This document shows positions 48,222-58,352 of a stretch of 64,000 nt of DNA, piece after piece. The stretch spans positions 31,945,501 through 32,009,500 of the forward strand of contig JAPYXD010000710.1 of assembly GCA_030998225.1 (NCBI GenBank), in the 5' to 3' direction. The position numbers were made by a program, and so were the translations under genes. The stretch is from Diplolepis rosae. Lineage: Eukaryota; Arthropoda; Insecta; Hymenoptera; Diplolepididae. The notes beneath the pieces were generated by a model, which was not told the origin of the DNA, did not search any database, and worked only from the letters and a program-made list of their open reading frames with translations. The stretch's first letter is position 1, and the number at the start of each line of letters is the position of its first letter.

Positions 48222-48517
48222 AAGGCCATGGATCAACCAGATCACGTGACTAAATTCATATAAAAATTCGTGTAGGATAACTTTTTTATTTTGTAAAAAA
48301 ATGTTGTAAAAATATTTACAGTTACCTGTAATTATCGATAAGTTTTCGAATTTTTTTCAAAATTCTTAATAAGAAGAAGTTAACAGACGTGCTTTATTTT
48401 CTTTTGTTACGTTTCCCAAATTTTCAGAAAGATACTTTGTAAATTGAAAAAGTTATCTCACATGAACGAATAAATATATAATTTAGTCACGTGGCCCGAT
48501 TCATCCATTGCTTTAAA
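48222..48517. mobile_element. Foldback FB-B, copy 3
   Basis: AAGGCCATGGATCAACCAGA on the left; the inverse TTAGTCACGTGGCCCGATTC on the right with CATTGCTTTAAAG. Shares AACAGACGTGCTTTATTTTC with the other copies. The distal left interior is shortened. Confidence 0.88.
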
Positions 48518-48763
48518 GATTCAACCGTGGCTAGGAAGCCCTTTGAAAACTTGATTCATTATCATTTAAAAAAGTGTTAGTGCTATTATACAATACATAA
48601 TATTATGGAAAAGATTAATCTTTAAAAAAAAGATTATTCTTTAAAAATCATCGGATTTTAAAGAATGATGGCTCATTTTCTTCTTCAAACAATTTAAAAA
48701 GTCTCCAGTGTAATAACTTCTTTAATCAATCTTTGCTTTTATGAAAAATAAATAAATAAGATA

Positions 48764-49380
48764 TTAAGATTACGAAAATTAGACCTCAGGGAAAATAAAT
48801 AATTTTGCATTCAAGAATAGCAATATTATTATTGAAGGGCTAGTTTGAAAGTTGAAATATTATTTGCCATAAAAAAAATTTGAACTGCAGAAAAATAATG
48901 TTTTTAAAAAATTTTATTTTTGCCGAACTTTTTTCCTTATCGCTTCATACCAAATTTTACAAAATGATGCGATTCTAATAAATCACGAATCATTTTTTCA
49001 GGAAAAGAATCTTCACAACTTTACCTTTTACAATTTCTGAACATAAATTCTTTACTGTCTGAAACCATAAAAAATCAATTTTCCAAAACAACATTTATAT
49101 AAACAAATTGCTGAATTTGGTAATAATTTATTCATTTTAGAAAATTGTAAACTGTTAAGTTGTAGAGAATCTTTTTTCTGAAAAAATGATCCGTGATTTA
49201 TTAGTATCACATCATTTTTTTAAATTTTGTATGAAGCAATAAGAAAAAAAGTTCAGGAAAGAATAAAATTTGTTAAAATGTTTAATCAAATTAATTATTT
49301 GAGTTTGAATATTGATATTCTTGATAGAAAATTTATGTATTTTTACCTGAGGTCTAATTTTCGCTGATGAACTACCTTAA
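48764..49380. mobile_element. FB-A foldback copy 6
   Basis: TTAA at 48764-48767 and 49377-49380. Arms are as in other copies, but 49260-49345 in the right arm is scrambled or replaced (GTTTAATCAAATTAATTATT), leaving only the outer 35 bp of that terminus recognisable. Confidence 0.88.
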
Positions 49381-49703
49381 TTAAAATATCAAAGATGGTG
49401 GAATTTTCTAAAAAATTTTGAAGAAGAAGAGAGATTCCTTAAAATCCGATAATTTTTAAAGAGTAATCTTAGAAAAAACTGTATTGAACTCTGACCTACA
49501 GTATAATTGTTACTAAGAAAGACATTTTTTGTATTCAAAATTTTTTTCAGATAAAGCGAACATTTTTCTCTAATATTATGTAATGAATAACAGCACTAAC
49601 ATCTTTTGAAATTGTAATGAATTAAGTTTTCCAAGGGTTTCCTAGCCATGGTCGAACCTCCTTAAATAATTATTTGCTATTCCATATCCATATTTATCTC
49701 TTA

Positions 49704-50034
49704 CATGGAGAAAAATATTTGTCTTAAATTAGCAAACTATTTAGAAACGCCTGATGAATTCCAAAGCAACATAGTTTTTTCTAATAATTCACATTTATTA
49801 GGATTTCTATTATAGAATGTGCTAAATTACCGATAGAAATTCCAATCTAGATTATCAAATTTTCTGATAATTCAATTTATTTTACCATCTAGATGGGAAT
49901 TTTGATCGGTAATTAAGCATATTCTGTAATAGAAATCCCAATAAATGTGAATTATTAGAAAAAATTACGCCGCTTTAGAATTTATAATGCATTTCCAAAT
50001 ATTTTGGTAATTTAGACAAATATTTTTCCCCGTG
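49704..50034. mobile_element. 331-bp foldback MITE, second copy of the 4631-4963 family
   Basis: Begins CATGGAGAAAAATATTTGTC and ends ATTTTTCCCCGTG with TA on the left and CA on the right. Internal AATTACCGAT / ATCGGTAATT and TTAGAAACGCCTGATGAATT pairings match the first copy. Confidence 0.9.
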
Positions 50035-50078
50035 CAGAAATGTGAATAGTTTTGTAATATTTGTCGTATCTTTTTTCA

Positions 50079-50800
50079 TTAAGGGGGTCTCTTCATCAGT
50101 GAGCTTCAAAAAATCGATTTTTTTTGTTGCCTCAATCGTTAGAATTATTATCTGAGAATATTCTTGCAAAGTTTCAAAGTATAGCTGATTAACATCTCAT
50201 GCCTGTAAGTTTCCTTTAATTTGATTTTTTTCCTTCGAAAAACTTTAAAGCACATTTTATGAAAACCATGTTTTTTGAAATTCCGTGCACGATTACAAAA
50301 AAACTATAAAAGCTATGTATACAAGTAAAACACTGTTTTTTAGATAATTTAATTGTGCACAGACTGAGTTAAAAAATGTATTAAAAAATCTCCTTTTACA
50401 ATGTTATTGACGCACTTACTGCTAAAAAAAGGCCGAAAAATCGAGTACTTTATTAAAAAATGACTAAAATATTCAAATTTCAACTTTGAATCACCATAAT
50501 AGACTATAATGTGCAGAAAAGCCTTCCGAATAAGGAAGTATTTTAATTTTTTGTTTCAGGTAAAAATTACGGGCTGAATTTTTCACGGAGTTTGAGTTGT
50601 CCGCGACGAGCTGCTGGTGTGAGATTGTTTATAAATCCGCCATTTTTATTTATTTTGACATTCAAAAAACTTTTTATTGTTGAATAAATATGTGTTCAAA
50701 GATACGCAAAAGATCATTTGTTTCTCTTGCTGTTTTCATGTTTTAAAAAAATCCTAAAAAACCATCTTTTTATGAGCCACTGATGAGGAGACCCCCTTAA
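50079..50800 (+). mobile_element. 722-bp TTAA-flanked MITE (GGGGGTCTC ends), copy 1
   Basis: TTAA then GGGGGTCTCTTCATCAGTG; on the right CACTGATGAGGAGACCCCC then TTAA. TIRs are about 19 bp and the interior is not palindromic. The 56043-56766 copy is the same element in reverse orientation with few differences, so amplification is fairly recent. No coding frame of note. Confidence 0.93.
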
Positions 50801-50959
50801 TGAAGAAAATATATCCTCTTATGAAAAATGTTTGTCTCAGATGATTTAATAAGCCGAATTTAAAAATAGAATTTACTTTCAATTGAGATACTTTTTAAGG
50901 TTGCGAACCGTTTTTTTTTTCTCGAGTTCCTTTGAAGGTATCATGACGTACTAAATTTA

Positions 50960-51370
50960 TCGATCATAATGAACCTGCCCGAACGCGAACGGTGGCGTCT
51001 AGGGGCGAGAAAAAAAGATGGGGCTGGAAGGGCGAAAGAGAAAAAGGGAAAAAGGACAGAGAGCAGTATTCAAAATGATAGGAAGTGCGAGGAGTGAAAG
51101 GACGCCGGCCAGCATGGTCTTTCTTTTCTCTTTCTCCTGATCATAGGGCGTATCCCCCTTTGGTCGATTTTAAGAAGTTTTTAAGAGGCATTTTTTTCTA
51201 CGTCTCCATTATTTCTTTCACCTTCCGCGGTCGAAAACTCGCAGGTCGAGCGGAAACAATGAGATTGCTACGGGGCTTCGCAATTAAAACGTTCTGTTTC
51301 AAGTGTTTCTCTTTGAGAACCGGATGGGATTCCACCCAGTAGGGTGAGGGTTACTACTCAAGTGGACGAT
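50960..51370. promoter_or_regulatory. GC-rich unique island (51.0 kb)
   Basis: Starts GCCCGAACGCGAACGGTGGC, then a purine run (51005-51065), then CGCCGGCCAGCATGG and CACCTTCCGCGGTCG. The plus frame from 51085 is not recognisable. Candidate regulatory DNA. Confidence 0.35.
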
Positions 51371-51743
51371 CAAAGGAGGACCTTTCATTAAATCGACTAA
51401 TCATCTGTACGGCCACCTAGTCTAGACAATTGCTTCTTTCTAATTCAAATAGAATTGACACTCGACCCTAATCAATGCAATTTACTTTAATTACATTTGT
51501 AAAAACAATAATAACTAGGCGAGTCAAATGAAAATTCTACTAATGATCTACTTGTAATTACAAGTAGACCTTTTACAGAGAAAATCAAGAGAGGAGCAAA
51601 ATATTTTATTAGACGAAGAAAAGAATAGGCTTTGAAGAATGCATAAAGTTATCTTGAAGAATAAATAAACAATTTTTGACTGAAATAAATTTTGTAGAAA
51701 AATATCGCAAAAGATGTGAAATTTAAATTCTTTAAATATACTA
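51371..51743. other. Intergenic, no gene seen
   Basis: AT-rich; contains the small palindrome TTGTAATTACAA (about 51551). Confidence 0.4.
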
Positions 51744-52332
51744 CACGGAGAAAAATAGTTCGAAAAACTTTATTGAACTTTTGAGCAAAGGTGGGAAATC
51801 TGAACAAGTTAGAGATTATTTAACATTTTTAATCAGGATGGAACGCGTCTTTTTTCCACAGAAGGATATCAAATTCTTTACAATTATTTAATTTTATTGT
51901 AATAGTTTGTGACGTGCATTTTGAAACTTTACTTTAAATTTTTTAAATTAATCGAACTGTAAAGCATTTTTTAATATTTGGTATGTCACAAATTATTAAA
52001 ATAATTTCAAATTAAATGTTTGAGTTCGAAATTTTTGCCACTGCGTATATTATCGGAGGATCATTAGTCGCTTATCAGAAAGGATAAGTTGCCGACAGGT
52101 GTCCTCGTAGACAATTACAAACTCTTATATTGCAATAACGTAAATTAAATACAAATTTAATGAATTTGAAATCTTTCTGTGGAAAAAGAGATGCTTTCGA
52201 CTGTGCCGGGATTCGAGCCCGGGTTTTGTCGATTGTCGGTCGACTGCTCTAATTAAATAATCTTCAACTTATCCATGTGTCCCAACTTGGCTCAAAAGTT
52301 GCGTCAAGTTTCTCGAACAATTTTTCTCCGTG
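51744..52332. mobile_element. CACGGAGAAAA element with SINE pieces inside
   Basis: TA | CACGGAGAAAAATAGTTCG ... CGAACAATTTTTCTCCGTG | TA. The terminal 45 bp are inverted copies (CTTTTGAGCAAAGGTGGG / TTGGCTCAAAAG). The interior is occupied by SINE fragments: a tail at 51845-51895 (+), a 5' part at 52018-52090 (+), and a head-and-tail piece at 52150-52255 (-). Confidence 0.8.
52150..52255 (-). repeat. tRNA-like SINE copy with best box B
   Basis: On the minus strand GAGCAGTCGACCGACAATCG leads to GGGCTCGAATCCCGGC, then CACAGTCGAAAGC and CACAGAAAGATTTC. The 5' portion of the same SINE lies in the opposite orientation just upstream (52018-52090), so this is a head-to-head arrangement or an internal inversion. 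Confidence 0.7.
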
Positions 52333-52694
52333 TAATGAATCACAAAATAATTATCATTTTTTGAAGTTTTTAAAATCAATCTCTGCACCATTTTGTTGAT
52401 ATATTAAGACATTTAAAAGAAAACTTATCTAGATTTTAGAATGATGTCAAACTATATACAAAATAGTCGCAAAATTTTTAATAAAAGACTATTCTCTAAA
52501 GAGAATTTTTTTGTGTATACACAGCAATTAAAATGATGAAAATTATAAGTATTCGATACATGTATAAATTGGCTTTAGTGTCCAGAAATAATGAAAACAC
52601 AGTTTTACATCCTTTCAAATGATTCGACTCGAATTGGAGTCCTCTTAGGTGAATATTTATTTCTAAAAAAGTATAAAATCGAGATCTCAAAATA

Positions 52695-53594
52695 CTACTG
52701 TGGGCAAAAACTAAGGTGAATTTTGTTATAAAATGAAAAATCTTTATTTATTTATCCAAATCAATTTCATCCCCTTCAAAGTAATCCCCTCCCGATATAA
52801 TGCACTTATGCCAACGTTTTTTCCAATCGTCGAAACACTTGTTAAATTCGATTTACGGAAATGCCTTCAAAGCCTTCTTCGATTCGGCTTGTATCTTTTT
52901 AATCGTGTCAAAAAGGTGTCCTTGGAGTGGTCTTTTGAGTTTGGGGAAAAGCCAGAAGTCACACGGAGCCAAATCAGGCGAATATGGTAGTTGTGGGACG
53001 ATATGCGTTGAGATTTTGCCGAAATGGTCACGAAGAACGAGTGCAGTGTGAGACGGCGTATTATCGTGATGCAAAAACCACGAGTTGTCTGCCCAAAATA
53101 TCTTTTGAAACGGTTTTGAGTGATCCTCTTGAAATGACAATAGTGTCAGCAAGGTCTCTAATTGTCAACCGACGATTTTGTTGCACTAATTCTTTGGTTT
53201 GATTGGCGTGTTGCTCGTCAGTTGATGTTGATGGTCGTCCGGGGCGTTCCAAGTCATCAACACGTTCTCTGCCTTCTTTGAAGTCTTTGTACCGCTTATA
53301 AACACTTTTCTGCCTTTTGTAACATTCTGAACGTTTCCGCAACTCAAATTTCATTCCGCAAGCAAAATTTAATGGCACTTCTTTGCTCAACAAATTCAGA
53401 CATTGTAAAAAAAAAATCACTTTTAGTCGTTTAAAAAGCACAAGCGTAACTATGTAACAAATGATGACATTGACATGAAATTTGACACAGATGTTAGTAA
53501 CAGTAGGACCGACATAAAAATAAAGGAGTTTGCCCAAATCGGTTAGCCCGCGAAGTTTAAATTAAAAATTCACCTTAGTTTTTTCCCACAGTAG
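52695..53594 (-). mobile_element. Mariner element, internally deleted, 900 bp
   Basis: Perfect TA duplications (52693-52694, 53595-53596) flank 30-bp TIRs (52695-52724, 53565-53594) that differ at one position: CTACTGTGGGCAAAAACTAA at the left end, one base changed at the right. Full-length mariners are about 1.3 kb, so roughly 400 bp are missing. The ends look intact, so it might be mobilised in trans by a related transposase. Confidence 0.95.
52748..53403 (-). pseudogene. Mariner transposase relic (DD34D), non-functional
   Basis: Mariner transposases cut and paste DNA at TA sites using a DD34D triad. The start is the ATG at 53401-53403 (MSEFVEQRSAIKFCLRNE). A TGA follows at 53344-53346 and a frameshift near 53300. 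The helix-turn-helix linker region follows (YKDFKEGRERVDDLER, GRPSTSTD, LTIRDLAD). At about 53088-53100 the frame jumps from ...KDILG to WADNSWFLHHDN. The central part with the first catalytic Asp is deleted. The second and third Asp survive with exact 34-residue spacing (HHDN ... LAPCDFWLFP). A TAA at 52853-52855 interrupts the C-terminal tail (WHKCIISGGDYFEG), which ends at the normal stop 52748-52750. At least four lesions make this a dead copy. Confidence 0.95.
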
Positions 53595-53745
53595 TACCAT
53601 ACTCTAAGGTGTATAAGGAATTCTTACAGACTTAAAATTAACTAAACTTATTTAAAATATGATATACTGAAAAAAATAATAAAAAAATAAAATCACACAT
53701 AATTATACTTTGGAGGGTCGATACAAGTCCTGTCTACAATTATAA

Positions 53746-54079
53746 GTATTATTGTAACTATCACTCAATCCGATTAAATTAAGATATGTATTGACAAAAA
53801 TGAGCTCAAAAACTTTAAAAATTGTTAACTGATTTTGAAGTTGCCGATGCATGAAAAAATATAAATTTTACTATCCTTGTAATATAATTGATTAAAATAA
53901 ATATTTTGCCTTTAACTTGCACCTTTTAGGGGTGCAGAATTTTATTCGTTTACGTATTATTATAAGAAAAAAATTATCAGTTGAATTTCCGACAGTACTG
54001 TGTGTGTGTGTTATGCAACGCGATTAGGTTACGTCATCCTGAAAGTGTAATTTAGAAGTCTAGCACGCTAATAATCTTG
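53746..54079. other. Intergenic, no gene seen
   Basis: AT-rich with a short GTGTGTGTG run near 54001. Nothing supported. Confidence 0.4.
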
Positions 54080-54720
54080 TGAGATGATGCCAGAAACTAG
54101 GAGGAAGTTGGAAGCAGGAAAATTATATTTTTTTGTCGTCAGGACACGTCTTCGCGTTCTGGACTCCCACATCCCCAGGGTATTTAAAGACTCTTCCATC
54201 TACCTTCGCGAGGACGAGACCAGCACATCTTCTAAGGCAGTAATCCTCCGGGTTCCCACACATGGGAAAATCGGTATATGGCACGAGACAACTGCGTGGT
54301 CAGGTGCACGTGTGTAGACGCACATAATCTCGTGCACACACAACGATAAATACACACATACGGCCGACCGAAAACCGCGATCAAGTAGGATTACTCCTAA
54401 GCAATATGTTCCCTCTTTGTCCCCCGTGGAGAAGACTCTTCCTCTTTCTCGCGTTTTTCGAAACTTCCCCTACTCTTTAACCCTCCGCCACTTCAGTTAC
54501 GGTCTCCCTTGTATCTCTCCCTCGAGCAAGAACACGTACAGGCCACACATTTGTGCAAAGTTGTTATCCTCCCTCTTTTAGGCAATGGCCGTTATCTGAA
54601 AAACCAGCCTAAAATGAGAATTTGCTATGTGCATCGGCACGATGGGCGCGCAACGTCACGGGTCGCGACTAAATGCTGACCCAAGGCATTAGCTATCTTC
54701 AAGAGGATCTTTGCTGCTCC
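54080..54720. promoter_or_regulatory. GC-rich unique island (54.1 kb)
   Basis: Contains CAGGTGCACGTGTG (overlapping E-boxes), CATAATCTCGTG (54323-54334, identical to 45094-45105), CGGCCGACCGAAAACCGCG and GATGGGCGCGC. The plus frame 54084-54317 (77 codons, ATG) has no recognised domain. Confidence 0.4.
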
Positions 54721-55869
54721 TCTTTCTTCAAGTTTTCTTTTTAATGCCACGTTTTTCCTTTAACTTTGTGCTTTAATGCCCATTTAAACAACCGAAAATA
54801 TTGGAATTTTTGATACGTAAATTCAATGCGTAAATGCTTGATAAAAGATCATAATTATGAGGTTTGATTGGAATTAAAAGAAGGTGCTGCTGAGATTTTA
54901 GTCTATTTAAATTATAATTGATACACGATTCTGGATTTGTTTAGATTCATTTGAATAATACAGCTTTCTGACATTTGGGACTTTTATTTTTGACGTATGT
55001 AGAGGTACTGTGAATTCTATGCTATCAGTTGCTTAAAACAGTCAAGAAAGATCATAAATTGCAGTTTATTGAATATAAAAAACTGCAAAAGAAGGTCATT
55101 TCTATCTTACAAATTTTTATTTTAGTAAAATTTAATTTTTTCTTTTAGAAATATTGTTAGAAATTCTCATTGCTGGAAGAGTTTGCCTATTCAATATCAA
55201 ACAGAAGAAAAATTGAGAGCATTTTTGTATTTAAATCAAATTTTGTCGAATTTTGTTGGAAATATCATTATTAAAAACATTTGAAAGTCCATACGAAAGT
55301 TCAAGAAAAACTTTACAGGATGAATACTAATTTCAATGAAAAAAAGATTAAATTTCGAGTTTTATTTTTAATTGTTGATCTGTTTACTTAAATCCCTTGA
55401 AGAATCAATTAAAACATATACTATAATGTTAAAATGCTCTAATAATAACAGATGGCGTTGTGCATTTAAAAAAAAGTAATGAAACACACACAATTATGGG
55501 CAAAAATAGCAGCGTTTTAATATGATTACACAAATATTGAAATTCATATACTGGACAACAACAAAACATGAAATTCATTTTGTAGTCTAGACAATATTAA
55601 AGAGATAGACATTTTTTCAGAGTTAAATTATGCAGTTTCATCTTTATTGTGCATTTCAACTTTTTGATTTACAAAATTGTTTTTGTCGGACATGTTAAAA
55701 TTATTTTCGCAAAATAGTTTAGTTCAGCCAAAAAAAATGTTATTAGAGAAAGCAAATTTTTGTAAAACTACAAAATAGCTTTTCTTTCGGGATTTGATGA
55801 ATTTCATAAAACTGTTTAGCTGGATCTATTAAGTTACAAAATATTAGACGAAATCAACTCTGAATCTGA
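54721..55869. other. Intergenic, no gene seen
   Basis: AT-rich; no terminal repeats or coding evidence. Confidence 0.45.
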
Positions 55870-55990
55870 ATTAGTAAGAATTCTTAATAATTCCAATCAA
55901 CGATTGACTTCTCGTTTTACAACCAGTTATTTTTGATTAATAATCACTCATTGTTAACTGAAAATAAATCACTTTCGACTGGTTGAAAAG
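55870..55990 (-). repeat. Dispersed repeat, inverse of 42425-42535
   Basis: The minus strand reads TTTTCAGTTAACAATGAGTG ... GGAATTATTAAGAATTCTTA, matching the other copy with moderate divergence. Confidence 0.6.
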
Positions 55991-56042
55991 AAAGAACAAA
56001 ACTAAAAAATGTGTTGGGTTCAAAGACTAAGCAAAAAAATAC

Positions 56043-56766
56043 TTAAGGGGGTCTCCTCATCAGTGGCTCATAAAAAAGGTGGTTCTTTAGGATTTTTTTA
56101 AAACATGAAAACAGCAAGAGAAACAAATGATCTTTTGCGTATCTTTGAACATATATTTATTCAACAATAAAAAGTTTTTTGAATGTCAAAATAAATAAAA
56201 ATGGCGGATTTATAAACAATCTCGCGCAGCAGCTCGCCGCGGACAACTCAAACTCCGTGAAAAATTCAGCCCGTAATTTTTACCTGAAACAAAAAATTAA
56301 AATACTTCCTTATTCGGAAGGCTTTTCTGCACAGTATAGTCTACTATGGTGATTGAAAGTTGAAATTTGAATATTTTAGTCACTTTTTAATAAAGTACTC
56401 AATTTTTCGGCCTTTTTTTAGCAGTAAGTGCGTTAATAACATTGTAAAAGGAGATTTTTAAATACATTTTTTAACTCAGTCTGTGCACAATTAAATTATC
56501 TAAAAAACAGTGTTTTACTTTTATACATAGCTTTTATCGGTTTTTTGTAATCGTGCACGGAATTTCAAAAAACATGGTTTTCATAAAATGGGCTTTAAAG
56601 TTTTTCGAAGGAAAAAAATCAAATTAAAGGAAACTTACAGGCATGAGATGTTAATCAGCTATATTTTGAAACTTTGCAAGAATATTCTCAGATAATAATT
56701 CTAACGATTGAAGCAACAACAAAAAAATCGATTTTTTGAAGCTGACTGATGAAGAGACCCCCTTAA
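56043..56766 (-). mobile_element. 724-bp TTAA-flanked MITE (GGGGGTCTC ends), copy 2
   Basis: Reverse-oriented copy of 50079-50800 with the same TIRs. Its right TTAA (56763-56766) is also the left TTAA of the adjoining FB-A copy 7, so one of the two inserted exactly at the other's flanking target site. Confidence 0.93.
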
Positions 56767-57417
56767 GGTAGTTTTCATCCACAAAAATTAGACCTCAGGA
56801 AAAAATAAATAATTTTGCTTTCAAGAATAGCAATATTATTATTAAAGGGCTATTTTGAAAGAGAAAAGATTATTTTACATGAAAAGAATTTAAAACACAG
56901 AAAACTAATTTTATCAATAAATTTTATTTTTGACCCAACTTTTTTTCTTATCGCTTCTTACCAAATTTCAAAAAATTATGCAATTCTAATAAATCATGAA
57001 TCATTTTTTCAGAGAAAAGATTTCCCACAACTCCACCGTTTCTGATTTTTAAAAATAAATTCTTTAATGGCTGAAATCATTAAAAAACATTTTACAAAAC
57101 GAAATTTTTATAAGCAAATTGCTGAATTTGATAATAATTTATTCATTTTCGAAAATTGGAAATGGTTAAGTTGTAGGGAATTATTTTCTTGGAAAAGTAA
57201 TTTGTAATGTATTAAAATCACATAATTTTTTAAAATTTGGTAAGAAGGGATAAGAAAAAAAGTTGGGGCAAAAATAAAATTTATTAATAACATTTTTTTT
57301 CATGGAAATTAATCTTTTCTCTTCCAAAATAGCCCTTGAATAATAATATTGCTATTCTTGAAAGTAAAATTATCTATTTCTGCCTGAGGTCTAATTTTTG
57401 TGGATCAACTACCTTAA
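56763..57417. mobile_element. FB-A foldback copy 7
   Basis: TTAA (56763-56766), GGTAGTTTTCATCCAC ... GTGGATCAACTACC, TTAA (57414-57417). The full-length 655-bp hairpin has two ~300-bp arms and is centred near 57085. Confidence 0.92.
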
Positions 57418-58352
57418 ACCAAATAAATGAATAGTTGTCCGGATAGTAAAGAAATTATTAGTTCAATTTGACAAAATATATAACTGGAAATAAAAATTGA
57501 AGGTGGCTCAAAAAATATAAATGATTTACAATCAGCTTAATAATTTTTCAAGGCATATTGAAATTCTGAAATTACATGGAAAATTATACTACTTGAAAAT
57601 CTTTCACCCTCATTCTTCAGGAGGGTTTTTCCGATCACCAATTTCCCACCGATGAATTATTACGCAGGACTTTTGTTTGTAAGGTATGATTTGCTGACGT
57701 TCGACATCGTGTCCTCGCCTGAGGTCATATTACTAGAAAGGAATATTTCATCTTCTCTGTCTTGACATGATTTTGCTCGACGATTTTTAAATCGAGAAGG
57801 ATTGCAAGCTTTTAACAATGAAGTAAAACTCATTACTATGGATATGTTCACAGAATTTTGAAAGGGTACTGTATATACAAAAGAAAAAAAAATGAATGGA
57901 GAATAGACCCTTTAATTTCAAACAGTTGATTAGGATCGAAAAGAAAAATGTTTTCAAAATAAAATACGTTTGGACGTAGAAGAAATTCGAATCTGAGAAA
58001 GGAGTTAAATTTCCTAAGCTTGAAATTCAATATATACTCTATTCATTGAAAAGAAAGATCGATCTCAACTAGGACGGCGCTATAGATCCATTCTTAAAAA
58101 ATTTTCTTACTGAATTCAGTATAGAGGATTCATGCATTGATGATTTAGTACAGATTATCATTATAATATCTACTTTTTTTACATTATAAAATATTTTTAA
58201 ATGGTTTAATATCACAAAAACTGTTAATCCGATTCCTTAAGGATACTCGAAATCTATCAATTTTCAGATTTAAAGATTTGAGTTTTGTTGAAGTCAATTG
58301 CTTACAGTATATCAATTGATAAGACTTCAAATTTTAGTAATTCTTATTTGTA
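57418..58352. other. Intergenic; includes a weak terminal-exon candidate at 57660-57868 (-)
   Basis: On the minus strand a pyrimidine-rich acceptor (TTTTTTTTTCTTTTGTATAT then ACAG) precedes 57868. The following 209 nt are open, with ATG-AGT at 57818-57820, up to TAA at 57660-57662. The translation includes RFKNRRAKSCQDRED, reminiscent of homeodomain helix 3 (WFKNRRAK), but the Trp is Arg and the expected RVQVW is absent. No upstream homeodomain exon was found. The remaining sequence is AT-rich and featureless. Confidence 0.2.

Larger units (their letters stand above)
52555..53745 (-). repeat. CTGANGA-GAAAC family copy interrupted by mariner
   Basis: On the minus strand CTAAGAGGACTCC, GAGTCGAATC and later GGACACTAAAGCCAATTTAT (52565-52650) are a decayed copy of the family motif. 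To the right of the mariner, GGAGGGTCGATACAAGTCCT (53712-53731) is the family's distal tail. The mariner therefore landed inside an older repeat. Confidence 0.6.

Noticed and set aside
52748..53403. Functional mariner or SETMAR-type gene
   Set aside because: Stops at 53344 and 52853, a frameshift near 53300 and loss of the first catalytic Asp rule out activity. No SET domain is present.
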